Part shown: piece after piece, positions 36,742 through 46,373 of the stretch
How positions within the stretch are numbered: the stretch's first letter is position 1
Layout: each line of letters opens with the position of its first letter
NCBI RefSeq assembly: GCF_000369045.1
Contig: NZ_KB849786.1
Span: forward strand, 479,906 to 543,905
DNA length: 64,000 nt
Source of the DNA: Acinetobacter pittii ATCC 19004 = CIP 70.29
GTDB lineage: Bacteria; Pseudomonadota; Gammaproteobacteria; Pseudomonadales; Moraxellaceae
Reading direction: 5' to 3'
The notes under the pieces: generated by a model
What the model was told of the DNA's origin: nothing
Seen by the model: only the letters and a program-made list of their open reading frames with translations
Database searches by the model: none
Translations under genes and position numbers: made by a program

Positions 36742-37353
36742 ATGCGCGGTTTATACCTCATTACCAACGATGACCCAATCCAACTATTATTAGAAAAACT
36801 AGATGCCGCACTCGCAACTCGTCAGATCGCAATTTTGCAGTACCGCCGTAAGAAAGTAGAAAAAACAGACCAACCCGCAGAAGTTGAACAGATCAAACTT
36901 TTATGTGAAAAATATCAAGTTCCTTTTGTGATTAATGATGACCTAAAACTGGCTGCTCAGTTTGGATTAGGTGTGCATTTAGGGCAAAGTGACGGTGAAA
37001 TTACCGATGCAAAATCGCAGTTACCAGAAGGTGTCATCATTGGCCGTACTTGCTTAAATTCATTAGAACTTGCCCAAAAAGCTATTGCCGATGGTGCAAC
37101 TTATGTTGCCTTTGGTGCGGTTTACGCGACTTCTACAAAACCTGAAGCAGGTAATGTGGGGATCGAAGTAATTAAGCAGGCAGCAGCTCAATATGATGTA
37201 CCAATTTGTGCGATTGGTGGTTTAACTGTTGAAAACTCAAAACCTGTGATTGAGGCAGGGGCTGACCTCTGTGCAGTCATTAGTGATATATTAGGCCGAT
37301 CAACTGCTGAAATTCCTGCCCGTGTACAGGCGTGGGCACAATTATTTTCTTAA
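36742..37353 (+). CDS. thiE: Thiamine-phosphate synthase
   Basis: Joins the thiazole and pyrimidine precursors to thiamine phosphate, cytosolic. 203 residues, TIM barrel: Y-L-I-T-N-D at the start, Q-Y-R-R-K-K (pyrimidine-PP site), V-I-N-D-D, G-V-H-L-G-Q-S-D and Y-V-A-F-G-A-V-Y-A-T-S-T-K (phosphate loop). It lies 42 bp before hemL, probably in one transcript, pairing cofactor synthesis genes; no thiD or TPP riboswitch-like sequence was recognised upstream. Confidence 0.93.
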   Translation: MRGLYLITNDDPIQLLLEKLDAALATRQIAILQYRRKKVEKTDQPAEVEQIKLLCEKYQVPFVINDDLKLAAQFGLGVHLGQSDGEITDAKSQLPEGVIIGRTCLNSLELAQKAIADGATYVAFGAVYATSTKPEAGNVGIEVIKQAAAQYDVPICAIGGLTVENSKPVIEAGADLCAVISDILGRSTAEIPARVQAWAQLFS

Positions 37354-37395
37354 GCTTTCAAAATTATTTTTTAGATATTTAAGACGAGCATTTCC

Positions 37396-38694
37396 ATGAG
37401 TTTATCTCCAAAGCAAGAACAGTTATTTAAACAAGCCAGCAAACACATTCCAGGTGGTGTGAACTCTCCGGTACGTGCCTTTAATGGCGTTGGAGGAACA
37501 CCTGTTTTCATCGAGAAAGCAAAAGGTGCTTATTTATGGGATGTCGATGGTAAGCGTTATGTTGACTATGTTGGTTCTTGGGGACCAATGATTTTAGGTC
37601 ATGCTCATCCAGAGATTATTAAGGCTGTACAAACAGCAGCAGAAGATGGCTTAAGTTTTGGTGCACCAACCGTACACGAAACAACACTGGCAGATATTAT
37701 CTGTGAAATCATGCCATCAATTGAATTGGTGCGTATGACTAACTCGGGTACAGAAGCAACCATGACTGCTATTCGTTTAGCACGTGGTTATACTGGCCGT
37801 GACAAAATCGTGAAGTTTGAAGGTTGTTATCATGGCCACTCTGACTCACTTTTAGTAAAAGCGGGTTCAGGTTTACTGACTTTAGGTGAAGGTGAACCGA
37901 CTTCGAAAGGTGTTCCTGTTGATTTCGCTAAACACACTTTAACGTTACCTTACAACGATATTGCTGCATTAAAAGAATGCTTTGCTAAATTTGGTCATGA
38001 AATTGCGGGCGTTATTATTGAGCCTGTCGCAGGTAACATGAATATGGTGAAACCAATCGACGGTTTCTTACAAGCCATTCGTGATATTTGTGATGAATAT
38101 AAATCTGTATTCATTATTGATGAAGTGATGACAGGTTTCCGTGTTGCTTTAGGTGGTGCGCAATCGGTTTATAACGTTAAACCTGATTTAACGACTTTAG
38201 GTAAAATTATTGGTGCAGGTCTACCAGTTGGTGCATTTGGTGGTAAGCGTGAAATCATGGAATGTATCGCACCTTTAGGCGGTGTATACCAAGCCGGTAC
38301 ATTATCTGGTAACCCACTTGCTATGCGTGCTGGTATTGAAATGTTTAAACATTTACGCCAACCTGACTTTTACAGCAAATTATCTGCTCAACTTGAAAAG
38401 CTACTTGTAGGCTTACAAGCTGCAGCTGATGAAGCGGGTATTCCATTTAAGACTCAGCAAGCTGGCGCAATGTTCGGTCTTTACTTTACTGACCAAGAAG
38501 ATATTACAAGCTTTGACTCAATGTTGGCATGTGATATTGAGGCTTTCAAAAAGTTCTTCCATGGCATGTTAAAGCGTGGGGTAAACTTGGCACCTTCAGC
38601 ATTTGAAGCAGGCTTTATTTCATCTGCACATTCTGATGAAGATATTGAATTTACGATTCAGGCTGCAAAAGAAACATTCGCTGAAATGAAGTAA
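37396..38694 (+). CDS. hemL: Glutamate-1-semialdehyde 2,1-aminomutase
   Basis: PLP enzyme making 5-aminolevulinate, the entry to haem synthesis by the C5 pathway. 432 residues. Family marks: [40 protein letters not shown], and the PLP lysine in [12 protein letters not shown]. It is followed by a strong terminator, so thiE-hemL form a unit of two genes. Confidence 0.95.
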   Translation: MSLSPKQEQLFKQASKHIPGGVNSPVRAFNGVGGTPVFIEKAKGAYLWDVDGKRYVDYVGSWGPMILGHAHPEIIKAVQTAAEDGLSFGAPTVHETTLADIICEIMPSIELVRMTNSGTEATMTAIRLARGYTGRDKIVKFEGCYHGHSDSLLVKAGSGLLTLGEGEPTSKGVPVDFAKHTLTLPYNDIAALKECFAKFGHEIAGVIIEPVAGNMNMVKPIDGFLQAIRDICDEYKSVFIIDEVMTGFRVALGGAQSVYNVKPDLTTLGKIIGAGLPVGAFGGKREIMECIAPLGGVYQAGTLSGNPLAMRAGIEMFKHLRQPDFYSKLSAQLEKLLVGLQAAADEAGIPFKTQQAGAMFGLYFTDQEDITSFDSMLACDIEAFKKFFHGMLKRGVNLAPSAFEAGFISSAHSDEDIEFTIQAAKETFAEMK

Positions 38695-38696
38695 GC

Positions 38697-38724
38697 AAAA
38701 AAGCCCGTGTTAAACGGGCTTTTT
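38697..38724 (+). terminator. Terminator of thiE-hemL
   Basis: AGCCCGT pairs with ACGGGCT (38702-38708 with 38714-38720) across a 5-nt loop, A-run before and T4 after. Confidence 0.85.
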
Positions 38725-38756
38725 AATTTGAGCTATTTTTATATTTGTAGAGAATA

Positions 38757-39461
38757 ATGTTTTATCCCTTACCTCGAAAAATCCAATTAGCTGCAAGTAC
38801 TTCAAATTGGTCAATTGAGTCAGCGCAAAGTATTTTGCTCATGGTTGGGCTCAATGAGCTTAAACTACGAGCAGATTGGTCTGAGCAACCATTGGCGAAT
38901 CATTTGGAATTGTTGATTAAGCGCGCTCAATCACTTGAAATTCCAATTATTTTTATTGAGACATCTCAGCTTCAACAAACCATGTTGGAGCTTGGTCAGC
39001 GTTTGTCATCAAATACTAAAGCCCAAGTTATGATGGCAGGTGATTTGTCGCCTCTGTTTAAACAAGTCATGCAGCTTGTTTTATCGATTACAGATCAGGT
39101 CAGTGTTGTAAATGATGCGATCTTGGCGGCTAATCTAGAGCAGCATATCCAATGGGTTGAAAAGATCAGTTTTGACCATATAAAACATTTAAATACGCAG
39201 AGCTTAATGCGGTTATGGTCTTTAAGTACGCCGTCCTCTTATATCTTGTCAGATAAAGGAATCTTATTGGCAATTGCTGAACATGTGGGGCGACATCCTA
39301 TGGAGATCCATCCTGAAATTGATTTAAGAAACTACGGACTAGATCAGTCTGCTGTGAATTATTTGGTCGATCTATGGCGTGCAAATGGTGCGAGCTTAAG
39401 TGCTGAAGAGATAATGCAAGCACCGACATTGCAACATATTATGCAGTTATTGAAGCCTTGA
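38757..39461 (+). CDS. Degenerate EntB-like isochorismatase plus carrier-protein-like domain
   Basis: 234 residues. The N-terminal half follows the opening of siderophore isochorismatases (L-P-R-K-I-Q-L, N-W-S-I-E-S-A-Q-S, then I-P-I-I-F-I-E-T-S), but the catalytic Asp region reads L-L-M-V-G-L-N-E-L and the domain is about 50 residues short. The last 50 residues resemble the aryl carrier protein of EntB (D-L-R-N-Y-G-L-D-Q-S, 189-198), with Gln197 where the phosphopantetheine Ser of Y-G-L-D-S should be. It therefore looks non-catalytic with an unmodified carrier fold. No siderophore genes are nearby. It lies between hemL and an RluA-family gene. Confidence 0.6.
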   Translation: MFYPLPRKIQLAASTSNWSIESAQSILLMVGLNELKLRADWSEQPLANHLELLIKRAQSLEIPIIFIETSQLQQTMLELGQRLSSNTKAQVMMAGDLSPLFKQVMQLVLSITDQVSVVNDAILAANLEQHIQWVEKISFDHIKHLNTQSLMRLWSLSTPSSYILSDKGILLAIAEHVGRHPMEIHPEIDLRNYGLDQSAVNYLVDLWRANGASLSAEEIMQAPTLQHIMQLLKP

Positions 39462-39593
39462 CTGACTATAGACCTCAAGTGATCCATAATATTTGCAAAT
39501 TCTGCTGTTAATTTACCCGAACGGCATTGTAATTCGGACGTAAGCTTTTTATTATTGCCCGCTTGTTTTTCATCTTACCTTGGGAATACAACT

Positions 39594-40232
39594 TTGAGTG
39601 ATTTTCTAAGTGAACATCTGATCTATCGTGATGATGATTTTATGGTGATTCATAAACCTTCGGACATCTTGAGTGTTCCTGGTAAGGGTGATTTACATGA
39701 TAGCGTTTTGACAAGGTTGGTTGCAATTGAACCTAAAACTTTGCTCATTCATCGTCTAGACCGAGATACTTCAGGTATTTTAGTATTTGGTTTATCGAAG
39801 CTCGGTCAAAGTGCAATTGCACGTCAATTTCAAGATCGTCAGACTTCAAAAATATATGAAGCGCTTGTCGCAGGTCATTTAGAGGGTGAGGGGACTGTAG
39901 ATATTCCTGTCATCTATGACCCAAGCCGACCACCTTTACATATTGTCGACGCTTCTCACAATAAGCCTGCTTTAACACATTGGCAGGCAATAGAACATTT
40001 TCAGATTCAGGGACAGCCTGTAACTCGTGTCAAATTAACACCAATTACGGGCCGATCTCATCAACTCCGTGTACACATGCAATATCTTGGGCATCCAATT
40101 GTAGGTGACACGCTGTATGCAACACCGGAGCAGCAATTTGTTCCGCGTTTATGTTTGCATGCCAAACAGTTAAGTTTTAATCATCCTGTCACAGCAGAAA
40201 CATTAACTTTTGACTGTCCTGTACCGTTTTAA
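39594..40232 (+). CDS. RluA-family pseudouridine synthase
   Basis: Isomerises uridine in rRNA and/or tRNA. 213 residues from a TTG at 39594, chosen because it gives the expected short lead (L-S-D-F-L-S-E-H) before Y-R-D-D-D-F-M-V-I-H-K-P-S and has GGGA eight bases upstream; the frame extends to another TTG at 39555, and no ATG lies upstream of the first core strand. H-R-L-D-R-D-T-S-G contains the catalytic Asp, and P-I-T-G-R-S-H-Q-L-R-V-H-M is the RNA-contact motif. Length and motifs resemble E. coli RluA, but the target site is uncertain. Confidence 0.82.
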   Translation: MSDFLSEHLIYRDDDFMVIHKPSDILSVPGKGDLHDSVLTRLVAIEPKTLLIHRLDRDTSGILVFGLSKLGQSAIARQFQDRQTSKIYEALVAGHLEGEGTVDIPVIYDPSRPPLHIVDASHNKPALTHWQAIEHFQIQGQPVTRVKLTPITGRSHQLRVHMQYLGHPIVGDTLYATPEQQFVPRLCLHAKQLSFNHPVTAETLTFDCPVPF

Positions 40233-40376
40233 TGTAAAAATTTTAATGCGTGATTTTTTGTAGCAAAGCAATTTAATTGGTTTTTGCTTCAAAATTTTGC
40301 TTTAAAGACTACATAAAAAGATGCAAAAATAAGCTAATTTGCATCGTACAATATGTAGTGCGAACTTGAGAGAAAG

Positions 40377-43214
40377 GTGGAAAAATTGCAGCAGTATGCT
40401 ATTGGTCAACGTTGGCTATCAGACACAGAAACTGAGCTCGGTTTAGGTGTTCTTATTGATGTAGATGAAAGATCTGTCAGCATTTTATTCCCCAAAAGTG
40501 ATGAGACACGTGTATATGCACGTAATAATGCTCCACTATCTCGTATCATCTTCAATACGAATGATGAAGTTCAAGATCAAGAAGGCCAAAAGTGGATCGT
40601 TGAGTCTGTTGAAGACCGTCATGGCGTTTTGCGTTACAACGTTGTTCGTACTTTAGAAAATGGCGAGCAAGAGCGTAAAGCGCTTAATGAAACACGTATT
40701 GGTGCGCAAATTCAATTATCTAAACCTTTAGATCGTTTGCTTGCAAGTCAAGTTGACTATAAAGAGTGGTATGACCTGCGTATTGAAGCGATGTTGATGC
40801 AAGCACAAATGCAGACCAGTCCTCTACGTGGGATGGTCGGTGCACGTGTTGGCCTGATTCCTCATCAGCTTTATATCGCACATGAAGTTGGTAAACGCTT
40901 TGCACCTCGTGTTTTACTTGCCGATGAAGTTGGTTTAGGTAAAACAATTGAAGCTGGTTTAATTATCCACCAACAGCTTAAAACTGGTCGTTCAGAACGA
41001 ATTCTGATTTTAGTCCCTGATTCTCTTCAGTATCAGTGGATGATTGAAATGCGTCGCCGTTTTAACTTGCAATTCTCTCTGTTTGATTTAACGCGTACTG
41101 CATCTATTAAAGAACATGATCCAGAGCTTAACCCGTTCTTGACTGAGCAATGCATTATTGCCAGCGTTGACTTAATGGTTGACCATGATGATTTGCGTGA
41201 GCAAGCCATAGAAGCTGGTTTTGATTTGCTTGTGGTTGATGAAGCACATCATTTGATGTGGAGCGAAGAAGAAGGCGGTAATGATCGCTACGATTTAATT
41301 GAAGAGCTCGCTGAAAATACAGCAGGGGTACTATTACTCACTGCAACACCTGAACAATTAGGTGTAGAAAGTCATTTCGCTCGCTTACGTTTACTTGATC
41401 CACAGCGTTTTAGTAGTTTAGAGCGCTTCTTAGATGAGGAGACTCAGTACCAGCAGACTGCAAAAATTGCTGAAGTGCTGATGTCGGATCAAGCTTTAAC
41501 CCCAGAGCATTTATCTGCTTTAGAAGGTTTATTAGGTCACAGTATTGAAGACCAGCCTGACCAACGCTTTAGAGCAATTCACGAATTATTAGATCGTCAC
41601 GGTACTGGACGTATTTTATTCCGTAATACACGTGAAGCCATTCAGGGCTTCCCAGGTCGTGATTGTCAACCAGCACCATTACCAGCACCAGAAGATTGGT
41701 CAAAAGATGGCAAACTGCGTGAGCAGATGTGGCCTGAAGAAGCGCAAATTGATGGTTCATGGATGCAAAATGATCCGCGTGTGCCATGGTTAATGGAAAT
41801 TTTACGTAAAGATCTTAAGCATAAAAAAGTGCTTTTAATTGCGCGTAGCGGACCAGTAGTTGAATCTTTAGAAAATGTGTTGCGTTTGCATGCAGGTATT
41901 CGTACGGCAATGTTCCATGAAGGCATGAGCTTATTAGAACGTGACCAAGCGGCTGCTTATTTTGCTGAAGAAAGCTATGGCGCTCAGATTCTATTGTGTT
42001 CGGAAATTGGTTCGGAAGGCCGTAATTTCCAATTCGCCAGTGATCTAATTTTATTTGATCTACCAGCTAACCCAGATGTTTTAGAGCAACGTATTGGACG
42101 TCTAGACCGTATTGGTCAAGAAAACCGTATCCAAATTCATGTGCCATACCTTGTGGGAACAGCTCAAGAGCGTATGTTCCGTTGGTATAACGAAGCACTG
42201 AATATTTTCAGCAATATTTCTCCGACAGCGCAAACGCTGCAAGAGAATTTTATTGTTGAATTAAAAGACTGTTTACTTGCAGACCAAGGTCAAACATTTG
42301 AAGATTTGCTTGAAGAGGTGAACGTTCAACGTCAAGCCTTGGAAGCTGAACTTCAAGCTGGCCGAGATCGTTTACTTGAATATAATTCATGTCGTCCTAT
42401 TGTGGCACAAGAAATTGTTCAAGCCCTTGAAGACTATGATGACAATACTACGCTACCAATGTTTGTGAAGCGTTTCATGTCATCAACCAATATCGACTTT
42501 GATGAGCAAAGTAATGGTACGGTGATTATTAAACCAACCGACCAAATGCAAGTGCAAGGTTTGGCTTTAGACGAAGAAGGTATGACAGCAACCTTCTATC
42601 GCGATCAGGCTCAGCTTCGTGAAGATGCTCAATATTTAACTTTAGAGCATCCATTCATTGAAAGTGTTATGGAAATGATCCGTACACAATCGTTTGGTAG
42701 TACCAATGTTGCTGTACTTAAATCTAATGCGTTAAAGCAGGGCTCAGTATTAATTGAAGTCTGGTTTAAAGTGGATGTTGTTGCACCTAAATCTTTGAAC
42801 TTGCCATCAAGTTTACCGAAACAACTCATTCGCGTGTTGTTAAGTGAAAATGGACAGGATTTATCTGAAAAGATTGATCCAACAATTTTAAAACCATATT
42901 TACATCATTTAGATGGCAATAGCTGCCGCCAAGTAGTTAAAGCTCGCCGTGATATCATTGAGCAGCGCTATAAACAAGCGTTAGAAATTGCGAAAGTTGA
43001 TTTACCGCAGCTTCAGCAACAAGCAAAAGAACATTATGGCAATAAATGGCAATATGAAATTGACCGTTTAACTTATCTCAAACAGTTCAACCCAAGTATT
43101 CGTCAAGACGAAATTGAGCGTTTACAGAAACTGCAAAAAGAAGGCTTGAGTTTACTTGATGGTTTAACTGTTACACCAGAAGCAATTCAAGTGTTAGTTG
43201 TGGTTAAGCCGTAA
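40377..43214 (+). CDS. rapA: RNA polymerase-associated ATPase RapA
   Basis: Swi2/Snf2-type ATPase that recycles RNA polymerase after termination. 945 residues, close to the E. coli protein. N-terminal Tudor-like domains (I-G-Q-R-W-L-S-D-T-E-T-E-L-G-L-G) precede the ATPase: A-D-E-V-G-L-G-K-T-I-E-A-G (Walker A), V-V-D-E-A-H-H-L-M-W (motif II), L-L-T-A-T-P-E-Q-L-G, then L-C-S-E-I-G-S-E-G-R-N-F-Q-F and Q-R-I-G-R-L-D-R-I-G-Q (motifs V and VI). The GTG at 40377 is used here; a TTG three codons later lies behind AAGGTGG and is a real alternative. Monocistronic, strong terminator. Confidence 0.94.
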   Translation: MEKLQQYAIGQRWLSDTETELGLGVLIDVDERSVSILFPKSDETRVYARNNAPLSRIIFNTNDEVQDQEGQKWIVESVEDRHGVLRYNVVRTLENGEQERKALNETRIGAQIQLSKPLDRLLASQVDYKEWYDLRIEAMLMQAQMQTSPLRGMVGARVGLIPHQLYIAHEVGKRFAPRVLLADEVGLGKTIEAGLIIHQQLKTGRSERILILVPDSLQYQWMIEMRRRFNLQFSLFDLTRTASIKEHDPELNPFLTEQCIIASVDLMVDHDDLREQAIEAGFDLLVVDEAHHLMWSEEEGGNDRYDLIEELAENTAGVLLLTATPEQLGVESHFARLRLLDPQRFSSLERFLDEETQYQQTAKIAEVLMSDQALTPEHLSALEGLLGHSIEDQPDQRFRAIHELLDRHGTGRILFRNTREAIQGFPGRDCQPAPLPAPEDWSKDGKLREQMWPEEAQIDGSWMQNDPRVPWLMEILRKDLKHKKVLLIARSGPVVESLENVLRLHAGIRTAMFHEGMSLLERDQAAAYFAEESYGAQILLCSEIGSEGRNFQFASDLILFDLPANPDVLEQRIGRLDRIGQENRIQIHVPYLVGTAQERMFRWYNEALNIFSNISPTAQTLQENFIVELKDCLLADQGQTFEDLLEEVNVQRQALEAELQAGRDRLLEYNSCRPIVAQEIVQALEDYDDNTTLPMFVKRFMSSTNIDFDEQSNGTVIIKPTDQMQVQGLALDEEGMTATFYRDQAQLREDAQYLTLEHPFIESVMEMIRTQSFGSTNVAVLKSNALKQGSVLIEVWFKVDVVAPKSLNLPSSLPKQLIRVLLSENGQDLSEKIDPTILKPYLHHLDGNSCRQVVKARRDIIEQRYKQALEIAKVDLPQLQQQAKEHYGNKWQYEIDRLTYLKQFNPSIRQDEIERLQKLQKEGLSLLDGLTVTPEAIQVLVVVKP

Positions 43215-43227
43215 CTCACTCAAAATG

Positions 43228-43254
43228 AAAAAAGCGCCGAGAGGGCGCTTTTTT
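43228..43254. terminator. Terminator between rapA and the AI-2E-type permease
   Basis: A stem of A6-GCGCC against GGCGC-T6 (43228-43238 with 43244-43254); symmetrical, so probably bidirectional for these convergent genes. Confidence 0.88.
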
Positions 43255-43271
43255 CATACATCGATTTTGAG

Positions 43272-44288
43272 TTAGATGAGACCAGCGTCTTTTAATTCTA
43301 GCTTTAAATACGCATAAAAAATTGGAGCTGCGATTAAACCGCCTAAGCCAAAAATTGACTCAAATACTAGCATTGCTAATAAAATCTCCCATGCATTTGC
43401 ATTGATTTTATGCCCAATAATTTTAGCATTAATAAAATATTCAAGCTTATGAACCAAAACGAGATAAAGTAATGCTGCTCCTGCTAGTCCTAGGGAAATG
43501 GTAAGAGCTGCAATAAACGTTAAAGTGTTTGAAAGCAGATTCCCTAAAATTGGAATGAGACCAAACATAAAGGTCAAAATAGTTAAAGTTTTGGCAAAAG
43601 GAAGGTGAACTCCCCAAAGCGGCAACAAAATAAAGGCGAATAAAATAAAGAGCAGCGTGTTAATCGCTGAAATTTTTATTTGGGCAAAAACAACATTTTT
43701 AAATGAAATTGATAATTTTTGAATACGCTGGATAAGCAGTGACTTAAAAACAGGCTGAGGCGTACGGCGATGAAAACCATGTATTGCCACCAAAATACCA
43801 ATAATTAATCCCATGACCATAGTCACGAAGTTATGCAAAATATCGGAACTGGTGTTTTTTAGAGTAGTCACGTTATCTTTCATAAATGCAAAGATTTCGT
43901 CTTTTAGATCTGTCACGCTATCAGGAATATAACCTGGAAGATACTTTGTGATCTCTGCTTGCAAATGAAGAAGGGTTTGATCAACCTTGCTATTAATACT
44001 ATGTAAGCCGACACCTTTTAGATCGTATAAAACGAAACTAATTAGACTTGTGATGAAAAAACCAATAAGTGAGATGGTGATGATACTGAGTAAAATACTA
44101 ATAAAAATACGGGCTCTTTGGCCATCAATATAACGTTCTACAACCGAACTTAAACTAATAATAATTTCATAAATGAGAAAGCCTGCAAAAAAACTTGCTA
44201 ATAAATGTAAGGGGATAACCGAAAGCAAAAAGATGCCCATAAGAATGTAGCTTGCAATCAGACTTTGACGATTATTCAAATTTTGCAT
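43272..44288 (-). CDS. AI-2E/PerM family permease
   Basis: 338-residue inner-membrane protein with about seven or eight membrane segments: paired N-terminal helices, a long soluble loop (about 80-145, G-V-G-L-H-S-I-N-S-K-V-D-Q-T), then the C-terminal bundle with F-G-L-I-P-I-L-G-N and F-G-L-G-G-L-I-A-A-P near 315. This is the AI-2E-family/UPF0118 layout; relatives range from proposed autoinducer exporters to Na+/H+ antiporters, so the substrate is open. No lux genes are nearby. Confidence 0.83.
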   Translation of the reverse strand: MQNLNNRQSLIASYILMGIFLLSVIPLHLLASFFAGFLIYEIIISLSSVVERYIDGQRARIFISILLSIITISLIGFFITSLISFVLYDLKGVGLHSINSKVDQTLLHLQAEITKYLPGYIPDSVTDLKDEIFAFMKDNVTTLKNTSSDILHNFVTMVMGLIIGILVAIHGFHRRTPQPVFKSLLIQRIQKLSISFKNVVFAQIKISAINTLLFILFAFILLPLWGVHLPFAKTLTILTFMFGLIPILGNLLSNTLTFIAALTISLGLAGAALLYLVLVHKLEYFINAKIIGHKINANAWEILLAMLVFESIFGLGGLIAAPIFYAYLKLELKDAGLI

Positions 44289-44412
44289 GTGGATCCCTGA
44301 GATCGTTGGGAATATAGGAGAAAGAGCAAACAGAAAGATTATTTATACTCTGGCAAGCTATTAGCTTCAATTGGTGAATTATATTTTTATTAGAAAATAG
44401 AGGAGTTAGATT

Positions 44413-44442
44413 TAAAAATGGCCTGTTCATCAACAAGCCATT
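44413..44442 (-). terminator. Terminator of the desaturase regulator gene
   Basis: On the minus strand an 11-bp stem with one G-T pair (44417-44427 with 44432-44442) and a 4-nt loop is followed by a short T-run, just past the regulator stop. Confidence 0.7.
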
Positions 44443-44454
44443 CATTAGATAATT

Positions 44455-45150
44455 TTAGCGAATTTTTGCTTCATCTAAATGACGTGCACCTTCTAAAATC
44501 ATCCGAATCATAATCATGGTTTGTTCAGCAACTTCTGCACGTTGATTGATCGGTAAATCAATGACTTTTGCACCCATGTGAAACACAAGTTGAGTAATTG
44601 CTTTTGCAACAAGATCTGGATGGTAGAGGTGATTGTTATTTAAACGCTCAAGACGGATTAAATCTTCTTGCAACTCTTGCTGAAAAAAGTTGAGTTGACG
44701 GTCTACGGCAGCTTTATAAGAAGCTGAACCTGTAAAACTTTCACGGAGCAGTAAACTTAAATTGCCTTCGTCGGCATCAAGCTGTTGAAGAAAAATATCG
44801 ACCGAACTACGAATAATACTTTCTTGCAAGGAAGCGCGTAGGCGAGCCTGACGGATAATTTTACGTAAAACGATACCTGCGCGGTCAATTAGAGAAATAG
44901 CTAATTCATCAATATCTTTAAAATGTCGATAGAAACTATTTGGCGCAATTCCTGCTTCTCGAGCTACTTCTCGTAAGCTTAATGAAGCAATACTTTTTTG
45001 CGGACCAATGAGGTTTAAAGCGGCCTGAAAAAGTTCTTCTTTAGTAATTGTCGCTTTTCTTCCAACAGAACGCGTAGCTGTTTTAATTTCAATGACATCT
45101 TGTTGTTGAGGTGTGTCATTCAGGTTCTGAGAAAGTGAAGATTGGGTCAT
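44455..45150 (-). CDS. desT: TetR-family fatty-acid desaturation repressor, DesT/FabR-like
   Basis: 231 residues from the ATG at 45150; the frame begins three codons earlier at a TTG. The N-terminal helix-turn-helix (about 30-75) reads L-S-L-R-E-V-A-R-E-A-G-I-A-P-N-S-F-Y-R-H-F, near-identical in character to FabR/DesT, which sense the saturation of acyl-CoA or acyl-ACP. The C-terminal ligand domain has S-L-L-L-R-E-S-F-T-G and Q-L-V-F-H-M-G. It is divergent from a ferredoxin-reductase/desaturase pair, which is the desT-desCB arrangement of Pseudomonas, so repression of that pair is expected. The name reflects this context. Confidence 0.85.
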   Translation of the reverse strand: MTQSSLSQNLNDTPQQQDVIEIKTATRSVGRKATITKEELFQAALNLIGPQKSIASLSLREVAREAGIAPNSFYRHFKDIDELAISLIDRAGIVLRKIIRQARLRASLQESIIRSSVDIFLQQLDADEGNLSLLLRESFTGSASYKAAVDRQLNFFQQELQEDLIRLERLNNNHLYHPDLVAKAITQLVFHMGAKVIDLPINQRAEVAEQTMIMIRMILEGARHLDEAKIR

Positions 45151-45228
45151 GCTGTTCAATATATTTGTAAACTCTCAGGATTATAGCCTTAGAAGCTGAA
45201 CTTGTGAAATTGTAATTAAAAGTACGGG

Positions 45229-45260
45229 TGTATATACAAATATATATACATGTGTATAAT
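45229..45260 (+). promoter_or_regulatory. Probable desCB promoter and DesT operator
   Basis: An 8-bp inverted repeat, TGTATATA (45229-45236) and TATATACA (45243-45250), lies just upstream of a perfect -10 hexamer TATAAT (45255-45260). The repeat covers where the -35 box would be, which none matches well, so a repressor bound there would block polymerase. Confidence 0.5.
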
Positions 45261-45290
45261 AATTAAAAAAGAGCGACAGAGCCTTCAGTT

Positions 45291-46361
45291 ATGCAAGCAA
45301 TCGAAAAGAGAAATTCTCTATTCAATTCATTGACACAAGCCATCTTTGATAAAGAAATGGCTAATTTCTGGCTACAAAAAGTTAATCCTTTATGGTCTGT
45401 AAAGCACGGACTTGTTCAAATTGTAAAAAAAGAATTTGTCGCTCATGACATGGTGAGCCTGACGCTGAAATGCAACCGCCTAGTAAAAATGGGCGTTGCA
45501 GGCCAGCATCATCCTGTAATTGTAGAAATTGCCGGTCGTCGCTATGAACGTACTTATAGTTTGACGCAAATAGATGCGCAGCACTTACGTTTAACAGTTA
45601 AAAAAGTTGCTGATGGGATCGTGAGTAACTGGTTTATTTCTGAAAGCAAAATTGGTGATGTTTTTGAGCTTGGTCAACCTTATGGTGACATGCAACAAAA
45701 CATCAAAACATCGAATTTAACTATATTGGCTGCGGGTAGTGGTATTACCCCAATGTTAAGCCTAATTACTGCGATTAAACAAAGCCAGCAGTTAGATAAA
45801 GTTCAGGTACAACTTTTATATTGGGTAAAGCAGCGTTCAGATGCAGCTTTTGTTGAATACTTTGAAAAAGTTGCACAGCAATATCCGAACTTTAATTATC
45901 AGGTTTTCTATACACAAGAAACCCCAAATGATGAGCGTTTAAATACAGAGCATTTAGCATTAGTTGATGATGTGGAAAACAGCACAATTTATGCGTGTGG
46001 ACCTTCTGGCTTTGTGGCGACAGTTGAGCAACTTTTTGAAAAAGCTCCAGCCGTTTTAACAGAGGCCTTTAGCTTAACAAATGAAAGCTCTGCTGATGAT
46101 ATTGGTTATGTGAATGTCACATTAACCCAGTCTAATAAGGTCATTGCAATTCCTAAAGGCCAGTCAATTCTGGTTAGCCTTGAACATGAAGGTCTTAAAC
46201 CAACTCATGGTTGCCGTATGGGAATTTGTAATAAATGTGTTTGTAATAAATCACAAGGTTCAACACGTAATTTACTTAACGGTAGTGAAAACACTGAACC
46301 AAGCCAATTACTCAAAATTTGTGTGAACTCAGCACAATCCGATCTAGTTATTGATCTTTAA
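45291..46361 (+). CDS. Ferredoxin reductase partner of a desaturase, DesC-like
   Basis: 356 residues, three modules: an N-terminal flavin domain with R-x-Y-S-type R-T-Y-S-L-T (about 85-90), an NAD(P)H domain (L-A-A-G-S-G-I-T-P-M-L-S-L, then Y-A-C-G-P-S-G-F), and a C-terminal plant-type 2Fe-2S domain (G-C-R-M-G-I-C-N-K-C-V-C and a distal Cys in L-L-K-I-C-V-N). It should carry electrons from NAD(P)H to the desaturase encoded 12 bp downstream. P. aeruginosa DesC plays this role. Confidence 0.87.
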   Translation: MQAIEKRNSLFNSLTQAIFDKEMANFWLQKVNPLWSVKHGLVQIVKKEFVAHDMVSLTLKCNRLVKMGVAGQHHPVIVEIAGRRYERTYSLTQIDAQHLRLTVKKVADGIVSNWFISESKIGDVFELGQPYGDMQQNIKTSNLTILAAGSGITPMLSLITAIKQSQQLDKVQVQLLYWVKQRSDAAFVEYFEKVAQQYPNFNYQVFYTQETPNDERLNTEHLALVDDVENSTIYACGPSGFVATVEQLFEKAPAVLTEAFSLTNESSADDIGYVNVTLTQSNKVIAIPKGQSILVSLEHEGLKPTHGCRMGICNKCVCNKSQGSTRNLLNGSENTEPSQLLKICVNSAQSDLVIDL

Positions 46362-46373
46362 GAGAGAACTCTT

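Noticed and set aside
38757-39461. Active siderophore isochorismatase (EntB/BasF)
   Set aside because: Lost catalytic Asp and carrier Ser, short domain, and no siderophore genes nearby.
43272-44288. Quorum-sensing AI-2 exporter
   Set aside because: The family name is historical; nothing nearby supports autoinducer transport.
44418-44513. 31-codon plus-strand frame antisense to the desaturase regulator end
   Set aside because: Weak, distant ribosome site (12 nt), and the region is better explained as the regulator's terminator.
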